Assembly (NCBI RefSeq): GCF_049671445.1
Contig: NZ_JBATUX010000049.1
Coordinates: 1-30,049, forward strand
DNA: 30,049 bases
Reading direction: 5' to 3'
From: Paenisporosarcina sp049671445
GTDB taxonomy: Bacteria; Bacillota; Bacilli; Bacillales_A; Planococcaceae
The position numbers and the translations under genes are program-made. Below are positions 8,530 through 15,393 of the stretch, piece after piece (position 1 is the stretch's first letter; each line of letters opens with the position of its first letter). A model generated the notes under the pieces. That model ran no database searches, had not been told where the DNA came from, and was given only the letters and a program-made list of their open reading frames with translations.

Positions 8530-8561
8530 AAAAAAAGACTGCTCGAAGAGAGCAGTCTTTT
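8530..8561 (-). terminator. Leader terminator (attenuator) before the ABC-F gene
   Basis: AAAAGACTGCTC / GAGCAGTCTTTT (stem arms 8533-8544 and 8550-8561, 5-base loop) is followed on the minus strand by a seven-T run (8530-8536). It sits between the leader ORF stop (8590) and the ABC-F ribosome binding site, so it must be bypassed for ABC-F expression from the leader promoter. Upstream UUCUUUCC can pair with GGGAAAAGA, overlapping the first stem arm, and is a weak antiterminator candidate. Confidence 0.85.
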
Positions 8562-8589
8562 CCCGATAATAACGGTTTGGAAAGAATGT

Positions 8590-8724
8590 CTAATCAGCTG
8601 TGATATTCATGTAATTGTCTAAAATGGACAGACCCGTCCCGTTAGTGGCAATTTCATGAGTAATCGCACATGAAACGGATAAAAATTCCAATATAAATCC
8701 ATGTGCAGTCACAACGTTTTTCAT
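8590..8724 (-). CDS. Leader peptide ORF (44 residues) upstream of ABC-F
   Basis: A very strong ribosome binding site, GGAGGTGAGG, sits five bases before ATG 8724. The 44-codon ORF begins MKNVVTAHGFILEF and ends in NYMNITAD before TAG. It is neutral to mildly hydrophobic, with single Cys and paired His residues, and has no signal peptide or family I recognise. It lies between a promoter (8758-8786) and an intrinsic terminator that precedes ABC-F. This is the layout of ribosome-mediated transcription attenuation known for several ABC-F resistance genes, where drug-stalled ribosomes on a leader ORF prevent terminator formation. An independent small protein is the alternative. Confidence 0.7.
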   Translation of the reverse strand: MKNVVTAHGFILEFLSVSCAITHEIATNGTGLSILDNYMNITAD

Positions 8725-8757
8725 TCTTTCCTCACCTCCGATCATTGATTTTAGAAT

Positions 8758-8786
8758 ATTCTATCACATATCTTTATCAATTTCAA
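8758..8786 (-). promoter_or_regulatory. Sigma-A promoter for the leader-ABC-F transcript
   Basis: On the minus strand, TTGAAA (8781-8786), a 17-bp spacer and TAGAAT (8758-8763) match the sigma-A consensus at 5 of 6 bases each. It overlaps the last codons of the acyl-CoA dehydrogenase gene and would start the leader RNA near 8751, about ten bases before the leader ribosome binding site. Confidence 0.75.
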
Positions 8787-9969
8787 ATGGCCATTTCGGC
8801 AACATTTTTGATAGTTTTTTATCCTCACGATAGCCCAGCACATATTCTGCTTGCATGATTGTGTGAATCTCTCTTGTTCCTTCGTAGATAACTGGTGCTT
8901 TAGAATTCCTCAAATATCTTGCAACAGGATAATCGTCTGAATATCCATAAGCTCCGTGGATCTGTACAGCATCATCTGCCGCTTGATTGGCAAAATCACA
9001 AGCCTGCCATTTGGCTAAAGATGTTTCGCGTGTATTACGTACGCCTTTATTCTTCAACTCGCCAACTCGGTACACCAGAATGCGGCTCATCTGTAAACCC
9101 GCTTCCATTTTCGCAACCATTTGTTGAACTAATTGATGCTTACCGATTGGTTTACCAAACGTTTCGCGTTCATTGCAATATTTCACACTTGATTCAATAC
9201 AAGCCATAATTAATCCAGCTGCACCTGCAGCTACTGTAAATCGACCATTATCTAAGGCCGCCATGGCAATTTTAAAGCCTTCGCCTTCTTCTCCGATACG
9301 GTTTTCAACAGGTACACGGACATCATCAAAGAAAATCTCTCCCGTATTTCCTGCACGAATACCATACTTACCTTTAATTGCTTTAGAACTAAAACCTTCC
9401 ATCGTGCGTTCCACAATAAATGCACTAATGCCATGATGTTTCTTTGATTTATCAGTATATGCAAAGACTACAAAGTTATCTGCCTTATCACAAAGAGAAA
9501 TCCATGTTTTTTGGCCTTTTAGAATGTAATGGTCACCCTCACGAGTTGCTGTTGTGGACATAGCCGCAACGTCTGAACCCGCTCCTGGTTCCGTCAATCC
9601 AAAAGCTCCGATTTTTTCGCCCCTCGCTTGAGGGACCAAGTATTTTTGCTTTTGTTCTTCAGTACCCCACTGCATTAAGGTCATAGAGTTTAAGCCGATA
9701 TGAACTGAAACTGCTGTACGAAACGCTGTATCACCGCGCTCCAATTCCTCGCAAACGATAGCAAGGGCGTTATAATCCATTCCACTTCCACCATAAGCTT
9801 CCGGCACACAAACCCCCATAAAACCTAACTCCGCTAATCGTTTCCACACTTTTGGATCAAACCCACCCGTTGAATCCCATTCTGCGATATGAGGCAATAT
9901 TTCATCATCCACATATTGTCGAACTGTTTTCCGAAGTAGTTGTTGTTCATCTGTAAATTCGAAGTTCAT
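8764..9969 (-). CDS. Acyl-CoA dehydrogenase, glutaryl-CoA-dehydrogenase-like
   Basis: This is an FAD flavoenzyme of 401 residues. It shows the acyl-CoA dehydrogenase pattern: FGLTEPGAGSD (123-133), the WIS FAD-contact segment (156-158) and the catalytic base Glu363 in YEGT. Arg84 in AFRTAVSVH aligns by eye with the substrate-carboxylate Arg of glutaryl-CoA dehydrogenases (GYRSxxSVQ); short- and medium-chain enzymes usually lack it. Together with the two upstream lysine-degradation genes this suggests oxidation of glutaryl-CoA to crotonyl-CoA late in the aminoadipate route. That substrate is an inference; a general acyl-CoA dehydrogenase remains possible. ATG 9969 follows AGGGGG. The gene begins 14 bp after the lysine dehydrogenase stop, so it is the third gene of the operon. 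Confidence 0.9.
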   Translation of the reverse strand: MNFEFTDEQQLLRKTVRQYVDDEILPHIAEWDSTGGFDPKVWKRLAELGFMGVCVPEAYGGSGMDYNALAIVCEELERGDTAFRTAVSVHIGLNSMTLMQWGTEEQKQKYLVPQARGEKIGAFGLTEPGAGSDVAAMSTTATREGDHYILKGQKTWISLCDKADNFVVFAYTDKSKKHHGISAFIVERTMEGFSSKAIKGKYGIRAGNTGEIFFDDVRVPVENRIGEEGEGFKIAMAALDNGRFTVAAGAAGLIMACIESSVKYCNERETFGKPIGKHQLVQQMVAKMEAGLQMSRILVYRVGELKNKGVRNTRETSLAKWQACDFANQAADDAVQIHGAYGYSDDYPVARYLRNSKAPVIYEGTREIHTIMQAEYVLGYREDKKLSKMLPKWPFEIDKDM

Positions 9970-9983
9970 GATGTTGCCCCCTG

Positions 9984-11156
9984 TTATCCGTTTGCAACCG
10001 TAGTTGATTGTTTAATGGCTTCTTGAATATCCACGCCTCGTTTATTCATCTCTGCAATATATGCATCACCAGGTACAATTTGTTCTGGCGGATAAACGCC
10101 ACGTTTCGTGATCTCTCCATTGCCAATCATTTGGGCAACAACTGAAATCGTATTTGCAGTGGCACGAGCCATGGCCGTAACTTGGTCGGACATATCTTTC
10201 TTTGTGACGAGTTCGTATTCATAAGCAGCTGGTTTTCCATTTTTTTCACCAGACACAATGACACGTAGTAAAACAGCATCTTGTTTGTCTCCTAATAATA
10301 AGCCAGGCGTTAAAGCTGCCTTTAACACTTCACGTGTACTAATCGATTTTCCATCTACTTCTACTTTTGTTGTTTTATTTGTTAAGCCAAGATCGACTAA
10401 TACTTTAAATTTTTCGGCATGCCCGGGATAACGTATCGTCTTGTATTCGAGCGTTTCAACGTTCGGAAAAGTTTTCGTTAATGTCGATGTTCCACCTGAA
10501 GTATGGAACGCTTCAAGTTCGCCAAATTCATCAAAATGAATCGTTTCGATTTCTGATAATGAAGGAACTTCGCGTAATTTACCATTCCGTACGACGTGAG
10601 AAGTGTCTGTATAATGATCCAATACACCTTCTAAAGAAAAGACGATGTTATATTTCAATGGACCCTCTGGCTCCACTGGAATGCCACCTACGTATAGTTT
10701 AATCGATTTTACTTCGTCTAATTTACTAGCACCGTACCCCGCTAATATATTGATCATTCCTGGAGCTACCCCTAGGTCCGGAATGACTGTAATTCCTTTT
10801 TCTTTTGCTACGTCAGCTAAATCGAGTACCGCATCCGTTGCTCCACCAATGTGACCGCCTAAATCAATTGAATGAACGCCAACTTCAACCGCAGTACGCG
10901 CCACTTTTTCATTAAACGAATAAAATAATGCGTTAATGACAACGTCACCTTTGCTCATAACTGCTTTCAATTCCGCATCATTATTGGCATCTAAACGTAC
11001 GGCTTCTATTTTGTCAGATTGGATTTTTTCTTTAAAAGCTTGCACTTGTTCCAGTTGAACGTCAGCTAAAAATACTTTTTTAACGTTTTCACTTTTGACC
11101 AAATCGCGTGCTGCTTCCTTGCCCATTAAACCCGCACCTAATACAACAACCTTCAT
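9984..11156 (-). CDS. lysDH: L-lysine 6-dehydrogenase (saccharopine dehydrogenase family)
   Basis: The enzyme oxidatively deaminates the epsilon-amino group of L-lysine with NAD, giving 2-aminoadipate 6-semialdehyde. The N-terminal Rossmann domain has VVLGAGLMGKEAARDL and the C-terminal half is of saccharopine-dehydrogenase type. Long stretches match my memory of the Geobacillus stearothermophilus LysDH, for example IIPDLGVAPGMIN-like, LEAFHTSGGTSTL and ITKRGVYPPEQIVPGD. I place the start at ATG 11156 because AAAGGGGATG precedes it; an upstream in-frame ATG at 11180 has no such site. The product is 390 residues. It sits between the semialdehyde dehydrogenase and the acyl-CoA dehydrogenase, which supports lysine catabolism rather than lysine biosynthesis. 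Saccharopine dehydrogenase is the usual automatic label. Confidence 0.88.
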   Translation of the reverse strand: MKVVVLGAGLMGKEAARDLVKSENVKKVFLADVQLEQVQAFKEKIQSDKIEAVRLDANNDAELKAVMSKGDVVINALFYSFNEKVARTAVEVGVHSIDLGGHIGGATDAVLDLADVAKEKGITVIPDLGVAPGMINILAGYGASKLDEVKSIKLYVGGIPVEPEGPLKYNIVFSLEGVLDHYTDTSHVVRNGKLREVPSLSEIETIHFDEFGELEAFHTSGGTSTLTKTFPNVETLEYKTIRYPGHAEKFKVLVDLGLTNKTTKVEVDGKSISTREVLKAALTPGLLLGDKQDAVLLRVIVSGEKNGKPAAYEYELVTKKDMSDQVTAMARATANTISVVAQMIGNGEITKRGVYPPEQIVPGDAYIAEMNKRGVDIQEAIKQSTTVANG

Positions 11157-11190
11157 ATTTACATCCCCTTTGTAAAACATTGTCTATTTA

Positions 11191-12669
11191 TTAAGAGTTA
11201 TCGATTTGAGCTCGTTGCAATTTGCCACTGAAATCAATATAAATACTCTTCCACTCTGTATACACGTCAAGAGCTGCTACGCCGGAATCACGGTGACCAT
11301 TGCCCGTCCCTTTTGTACCACCAAACGGTAGATGAATCTCGGCGCCAGTTGTGCCTGCATTGACATACACAATACCTGTATCTAAATCGCGTTGTGCTTT
11401 AAACACCGTGTTGACATCACGAGAGAAAATACTGCTTGATAATCCGAAAGTGACGCTGTTATTCACTTCAATTGCTTCTTCTAAACTGGAGACTTCGATA
11501 AGTGATACAACTGGACCAAAGATCTCTTCTTGAGCAATTCGGCTATCTCGATCCACATTCGTAAACAAAGTTGGAGCGTAATAATTGCCTTTACCTAAAT
11601 TACCTTCAGCAAGAATTTCTCCACCAACAAGTAATTTAGCTCCTTCATCTTTGCCGATTTGTACATAGTTGTGAATTTTTTCTAGTGCTTTTTTGTTAAT
11701 TACAGGTCCAATTTTCACGGTTTCATCCATACCGTCACCGATCGTTAATTGTTCCATCGCAGTTAGAAGAAGTGATTCAAGTTCTTCTTTAACATCTTTA
11801 TGCACGATGACACGGCTACATGCAGTACAGCGTTGACCTGCAGTTCCAAAAGCACTCCAAAGAATACCTTCTACTGCCAGGCCAAGATCTGCATCGTCCA
11901 TAACAATAACAGCATTTTTCCCGCCCATTTCAAGCGATACTTTTTTCAAATGACGGCCGCCTCGTTCTGCAACTGAGCGTCCTGTTTCTGTTGATCCTGT
12001 AAATGAGATAACTTTTACATCTGGATGTTCAATCATGGCTGTACCGACTTCAGATCCTGATCCAAATACGACATTTGCCACGCCTGCAGGAATTCCTGCT
12101 TCTTCAAATACTTTCGCCATTTCATACGCCATCATCGGTGTTTCTGTAGCTGGCTTCCATAAAAATGTATTACCAGCTACAATTGCTGGGAACGACTTCC
12201 ACGTTGCAATCGCTACGGGGAAGTTCCATGGCGTAATAAGTCCTACCACCCCGATTGGTGCACGAACACTCATTGCAAACTTATCTGCAAGTTCTGAAGG
12301 CGTTGTTTCACCAAACAAACGACGACCTTCTCCAGCCATATAGAAAGCCATGTCTATGCCTTCTTGCACTTCTCCGCGACCTTCTTCAATGACTTTACCC
12401 ATTTCTTTCGTCAGGACTTGTGCTAAGTGTTCTTTCTTTTCTTTCATAATACGACCTATTTCATATAAATAATCTGCTCGTTTCGGTGCAGGAACAAGCG
12501 CCCATTTCTTCTGCGCTTCCTTTGCAGCCGCTACTGCTAGATTTACGTCTTCTTTTGTCGATAACCTAACTTGAGCTAACTCTTCGCCATTTGCAGGGTT
12601 CGTCACTGGAACGTACTTAGCATCTCCCGAATCTTGCCACTTTCCACCGATGTAATTGTTCAATTGCAT
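11191..12669 (-). CDS. NAD(P)-dependent aldehyde dehydrogenase, probable 2-aminoadipate-semialdehyde dehydrogenase
   Basis: The 492-residue enzyme is a standard soluble aldehyde dehydrogenase. The cofactor domain shows TPWNFPVAIATWK (146-158) and FTGSTETGR (223-231); the general base is Glu247 in LEMGGKN and the nucleophile is Cys281 in GQRCTACSR. Being first in an operon with L-lysine 6-dehydrogenase, it most likely oxidises aminoadipate semialdehyde to 2-aminoadipate; this substrate is inferred from context only. The ATG at 12669 follows AAAGGGGTAAGG. A perfect cre site lies 21 bp upstream, between a TATAGT -10-like element and the gene, implying repression by CcpA when preferred sugars are present. 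Confidence 0.93.
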   Translation of the reverse strand: MQLNNYIGGKWQDSGDAKYVPVTNPANGEELAQVRLSTKEDVNLAVAAAKEAQKKWALVPAPKRADYLYEIGRIMKEKKEHLAQVLTKEMGKVIEEGRGEVQEGIDMAFYMAGEGRRLFGETTPSELADKFAMSVRAPIGVVGLITPWNFPVAIATWKSFPAIVAGNTFLWKPATETPMMAYEMAKVFEEAGIPAGVANVVFGSGSEVGTAMIEHPDVKVISFTGSTETGRSVAERGGRHLKKVSLEMGGKNAVIVMDDADLGLAVEGILWSAFGTAGQRCTACSRVIVHKDVKEELESLLLTAMEQLTIGDGMDETVKIGPVINKKALEKIHNYVQIGKDEGAKLLVGGEILAEGNLGKGNYYAPTLFTNVDRDSRIAQEEIFGPVVSLIEVSSLEEAIEVNNSVTFGLSSSIFSRDVNTVFKAQRDLDTGIVYVNAGTTGAEIHLPFGGTKGTGNGHRDSGVAALDVYTEWKSIYIDFSGKLQRAQIDNS

Positions 12670-12689
12670 GTACCTTACCCCTTTCGTTT

Positions 12690-12703
12690 TGAAAACGTTT
12701 TCA
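12690..12703 (-). promoter_or_regulatory. cre site (CcpA operator) of the lysine-catabolic operon
   Basis: TGAAAACGTTTTCA is a perfect 14-bp palindrome and fits the B. subtilis cre consensus TGWAARCGYTWNCW at every position. It lies just downstream of TATAGT (about 12704-12709, minus strand), so bound CcpA would block initiation. No matching -35 is visible, suggesting an additional activator. Confidence 0.85.
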
Positions 12704-12783
12704 CTATAACTTATTCGACATGGAACCGTTTAACCCTTTTCATTTTCGGAAAAAACGGAATATTCATGATTAGCTGTCGACAA

Positions 12784-12809
12784 TGAAACTTTTTGCAGTG
12801 TTAAGCGTA
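12784..12809 (+). promoter_or_regulatory. Consensus sigma-W (ECF) promoter
   Basis: TGAAAC (12784-12789), exactly 16 bp, then CGTA (12806-12809) is the canonical sigma-W promoter. Transcription would start near 12815, about 20 bp before the ribosome binding site of the AIM24-family gene. This is a direct string match; activity is not shown. Confidence 0.78.
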
Positions 12810-12847
12810 TGAATGAGTAGAATTTAATTTTTGGAGGAATGAGACAC

Positions 12848-13648
12848 ATGAACAATCACGAAATTGATTACAAATTATACGGAGACGACATGCAGTTTGT
12901 AGAAGTGGAGCTTGATCCAAGGGAAACAGTTGTGGCAGAAGCTGGCAGTTTAATGATGATGGAAGACGGTATTTCGATGGAAACCATCTTCGGAGACGGC
13001 TCTGATGGGTCGGCCAGTGGCGGCATAATGGGAAAACTAATGGGTGCAGGTAAACGCATGCTTACTGGTGAAAGTTTATTCATGACTACTTTCACTAATA
13101 ACGGATCTGGGAAAAAACATGTCTACTTTGCTTCACCTTATCCTGGCAAAATCATTCCCATGGATTTGAGTGAAATGGGTGGTAAAATCATTTGTCAAAA
13201 AGATGCGTTTCTAGCTGCAGCTAAAGGTGTATCAGTCGGCGTTGAATTCCAACGCAAACTCGGAACTGGATTCTTTGGTGGCGAAGGATTTATTATGCAA
13301 AAACTAGAAGGTGACGGACTTGCCTTTCTTCATGCTGGAGGTACGATTCATAAGAAACATTTACAACCAGGTGAAGTATTGCGCGTGGACACAGGTTGTT
13401 TAGTAGCCATGACAAAAGAAGTCGATTACAACATCGAGATGGTGAAAGGTGTTAAAACAGCCTTATTCGGAGGAGAAGGCCTCTTCTTCGCAACACTTAG
13501 AGGTCCAGGAACTGTATGGGTACAATCATTGCCGTTTAGCCGACTTGCCAGCCGCGTCTTCGCAGCTGCTCCGCAAACTCCAGGTGGTGGCTCCAAGGGT
13601 GAAGGAAGTTTAGCAGGCGGATTATTTGATATATTAGGCGGAAAATAA
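12848..13648 (+). CDS. AIM24/TIGR00266 family protein
   Basis: The 266-residue protein belongs to the AIM24 (TIGR00266) family, a beta-rich fold named after a yeast mitochondrial inner-membrane protein; bacterial function is not established. Typical segments are VELDPRETVVAEAGSLMMME, GGEGFIMQKLEGDGLAFLHAGG, VDTGCLVAM and VKTALFGGEGLFFATLRGPG. The Gly-rich C-terminus (GGGSKGEGSLAGGLFDILGG) is also characteristic. There is no signal peptide. I start at ATG 12848, ten bases after GGAGG; the ATG at 12839 is only one base from that site. A sigma-W promoter upstream and a terminator downstream make it a single-gene unit, which would place it in the envelope-stress regulon. Confidence 0.9.
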   Translation: MNNHEIDYKLYGDDMQFVEVELDPRETVVAEAGSLMMMEDGISMETIFGDGSDGSASGGIMGKLMGAGKRMLTGESLFMTTFTNNGSGKKHVYFASPYPGKIIPMDLSEMGGKIICQKDAFLAAAKGVSVGVEFQRKLGTGFFGGEGFIMQKLEGDGLAFLHAGGTIHKKHLQPGEVLRVDTGCLVAMTKEVDYNIEMVKGVKTALFGGEGLFFATLRGPGTVWVQSLPFSRLASRVFAAAPQTPGGGSKGEGSLAGGLFDILGGK

Positions 13649-13661
13649 GATTTATGGAATC

Positions 13662-13692
13662 AGTGCGCCAGGAATGGTGCACTGTTTTTTTG
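13662..13692 (+). terminator. Intrinsic terminator after the AIM24-family gene
   Basis: AGTGCGCC (13662-13669) pairs with GGTGCACT (13676-13683), followed by GTTTTTTTG on the plus strand. It ends exactly where the 21-bp repeat array begins. Confidence 0.85.
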
Positions 13693-13810
13693 TTTATTCC
13701 CTTTCATTTGGGTTTATTCCCTTACGTCGACTCGTTATTCCCCTTCAAACTTGGTTTAATCCCTTTCGCTAGCCCGTTATTCCCTTTCATTCGTGGTTTA
13801 TTTCCTTTCA
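13692..13810. repeat. Degenerate tandem array, six units, about 21-bp period (TTATTCCCTTTCA core)
   Basis: The A of the TTATTCC core falls at 13696, 13716, 13737, 13758, 13779 and 13800, steps of 20, 21, 21, 21 and 21. About 12 bases of each unit are conserved and the remaining bases vary. The array lies between two convergent genes and between their two terminators. An open frame across it (Leu-Phe-Pro-Phe repeats) is a by-product of the period being divisible by three. Confidence 0.8.
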
Positions 13811-13838
13811 CCCATTTTTTTCCACAAAAACCACATTC

Positions 13839-13872
13839 AAAAAAGCACCTGATGCTCCTTCGCACCAGGCAC
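13839..13872 (-). terminator. Intrinsic terminator after the MFS gene
   Basis: On the minus strand GTGCCTGGTGC and GCATCAGGTGC pair (including G-U pairs) around a short loop and are followed by six Ts (13839-13844). It is 10 bp after the stop codon. Confidence 0.85.
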
Positions 13873-13881
13873 TTAATCGAA

Positions 13882-15078
13882 CTATGAAACCTTCATTTTC
13901 TTTTTCATTCGCCACAAGAAATACAAGACAGGCAATATGAGCAGCGCAGAGGTTGTGATGCCTCCTGCAAGTGAAGTATACAAAGCAAATAATCCGACTA
14001 GCGGACCCCCTGCTATTTGTCCAAAAGCATCAAGTTGCCCGAACATGGAAAGAGTGGTAGCACGACCTTTTGATTGCAGGCGTTCGTTTGTAATTATACT
14101 TATTAATGGATAGTTTACATTTCTGAGTGCACTTGTCACCCAGTACATCGCCACTGCTAGCCAAAACAGTCCAGTCCACGCAAAGACAATCATAGTGCCT
14201 ACCAATACGGCATTCGTTAACAACAGCACATTTGCGTAGCGACCTTCCACATGTTTTTCAACAAACTTCAGTACGACAATGTTAAGCAAGAAGGCTATAG
14301 CGTAAAAGGTGCCGAACCAATAAACAGAATCACTTTCTGACAAATCATAGTCAGTAATGAAGTGAGCCCCATATAAACGGTCGAACCCTTCACTTGCAAG
14401 TCCCCATAATAATGTCACCATGGCAATACTAACGAGTATCGTGTTACCACGAATTTGAGACATTCCGAATTTGATGGTTGTCATCATATGTGTAACTCCA
14501 GATACCCCTTTTTCACGGGTCACTTTAATAAACTTTGTTTCTGGTAGATTAATAAATACCCATATTGCAAGGATAATTAACATAATACCTGCTACTAAAA
14601 TTGCTGTTTGCACGGACCAAATTGCAGCGATAGATACACTTACTACGATTGCGGTAAATCGAGCGAATGATGAAAATTGTGAACCACGTAAAAAGGTTCC
14701 CTCCAGATTTTCACCGTCTAATTCATCCGCAATCCATGCTTGCTCGGCTCCACTAATAAATGTCCAGCCAATTCCCCATAACGCAGAAGCCACAGCAATC
14801 GCCCAGAACTCTGGTATACTTCCTTCCAAAATATGAGCGAATCCAATCACAAAAGTACCTATAGCAAGCGATCTCTTTCGGCCGTAATGATCTGCAAATA
14901 GTCCTGTTGGCATTTCAAATAAAAGCACCGAAACTTCCATAATAGTCCCTATTAGTACAAGTTGTAATGCATTTAAATCTGCTTGTGTAACATAATAAAT
15001 AGCGTTCAAAGTAAACACCATTTGAATAAAAAACGATCGTGAACTTGTCACGATATAATAAAAATTTTGTATCGCCAC
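13882..15078 (-). CDS. Major facilitator superfamily transporter, probable drug efflux
   Basis: This 398-residue membrane protein has about 12 predicted spans. MFS motif A appears after the second span as GLFADHYGRKRSLAIG (about 79-94), and the N-terminal domain carries EQAWIADE. Motif A and the 12-span size fit proton-coupled drug exporters and related MFS carriers; the substrate cannot be read from the sequence. The start is GTG 15078, ten bases after GGAGG (15089-15093). Upstream lie a promoter, a 17-codon leader ORF and an RNA fold able to pair with this ribosome binding site, a layout known from inducible erm and cat resistance genes. Expression is therefore probably induced translationally. 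Confidence 0.88.
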   Translation of the reverse strand: MAIQNFYYIVTSSRSFFIQMVFTLNAIYYVTQADLNALQLVLIGTIMEVSVLLFEMPTGLFADHYGRKRSLAIGTFVIGFAHILEGSIPEFWAIAVASALWGIGWTFISGAEQAWIADELDGENLEGTFLRGSQFSSFARFTAIVVSVSIAAIWSVQTAILVAGIMLIILAIWVFINLPETKFIKVTREKGVSGVTHMMTTIKFGMSQIRGNTILVSIAMVTLLWGLASEGFDRLYGAHFITDYDLSESDSVYWFGTFYAIAFLLNIVVLKFVEKHVEGRYANVLLLTNAVLVGTMIVFAWTGLFWLAVAMYWVTSALRNVNYPLISIITNERLQSKGRATTLSMFGQLDAFGQIAGGPLVGLFALYTSLAGGITTSALLILPVLYFLWRMKKKMKVS

Positions 15079-15088
15079 TTTTTATTTT

Positions 15089-15126
15089 CCTCCGTAAGTT
15101 TGATTTTGATTTAAATCAAATCGGAG
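15089..15126 (-). promoter_or_regulatory. RNA fold that can sequester the MFS ribosome binding site
   Basis: In the minus-strand RNA, CUCCG (15122-15126) can pair with CGGAG of the ribosome binding site (15089-15094). The loop between them contains a perfect 16-bp DNA palindrome TTTGATTTAAATCAAA (15105-15120) that forms its own hairpin. A competing GGAGG (15149-15153) lies inside the leader ORF and could pair with the same CUCC, freeing the site. Paired by eye; no energy calculated. The palindrome could instead be a DNA operator. Confidence 0.55.
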
Positions 15127-15134
15127 TTCATATT

Positions 15135-15188
15135 TTATGCCAACATGTCCTCCAATTTAACTAATGAAGTCAGTGTTGTTCTTTTCAT
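15135..15188 (-). CDS. Leader peptide ORF (17 residues) upstream of the MFS gene
   Basis: AAAGGAGAGG sits five bases before ATG 15188; the ORF reads MKRTTLTSLVKLEDMLA and ends in TAA at 15135-15137. It starts about 30 bases after a promoter with a perfect TATAAT and ends 57 bp before the GTG start of the MFS gene. A short ORF with a strong ribosome binding site followed by a site-sequestering fold fits translational attenuation. I know no homologue of the peptide. It might be untranslated chance sequence, but the quality of its ribosome binding site argues against that. Confidence 0.6.
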   Translation of the reverse strand: MKRTTLTSLVKLEDMLA

Positions 15189-15218
15189 ATAAACCTCTCC
15201 TTTTCTTAAACTTAATTT

Positions 15219-15247
15219 ATTATAAATACTATTCTGACTAACGTCAC
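15219..15247 (-). promoter_or_regulatory. Sigma-A promoter for the leader peptide-MFS transcript
   Basis: On the minus strand: GTGACG (15242-15247), a 17-bp spacer and a perfect TATAAT (15219-15224). The -35 matches 4 of 6 consensus bases. Confidence 0.65.
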
Positions 15248-15335
15248 CCAGTCATTAAAAAATATTACGGCTATTTATCTATTTAATTCTCTCTCCTAAT
15301 TCCCCTCTCCTATCTGTTCTTTTCAAAACCTTATG

Positions 15336-15364
15336 TTGCCAATTCTTTCACGACTCGTCATAAT
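15336..15364 (+). promoter_or_regulatory. Sigma-A promoter for the two-component operon
   Basis: TTGCCA (15336-15341), a 17-bp spacer and CATAAT (15359-15364), each 5 of 6 matches, about 30 bp before the sensor kinase start. With the divergent MFS promoter this accounts for the gap 15189-15393; nothing else is seen there. Confidence 0.68.
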
Positions 15365-15393
15365 AGCACTAATTATGCGAAAAGAGTGATAGC

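Noticed and set aside
9984..11156. Saccharopine dehydrogenase (lysine biosynthesis or saccharopine pathway)
   Set aside because: The sequence resembles L-lysine 6-dehydrogenase throughout, and no lysine-ketoglutarate reductase partner is present in the operon.
11157..11180. Eight-residue extension of lysine dehydrogenase (MFYKGDVN)
   Set aside because: The AAAGGGG ribosome binding site lies within it and serves ATG 11156; the family starts at MKVVVLGAG.
12704..12838. Ordinary sigma-A promoter for the AIM24 gene (TTGCAG and TAGAAT)
   Set aside because: The spacing is 19 bp, poor for sigma-A, whereas TGAAAC-N16-CGTA is an exact sigma-W match in the same place.
13654..13887. Open frame encoding Leu-Phe-Pro-Phe repeats
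   Set aside because: It is created by the 21-bp repeat array, whose period is divisible by three. It has no ribosome binding site, spans two terminators and runs into the end of the MFS gene.
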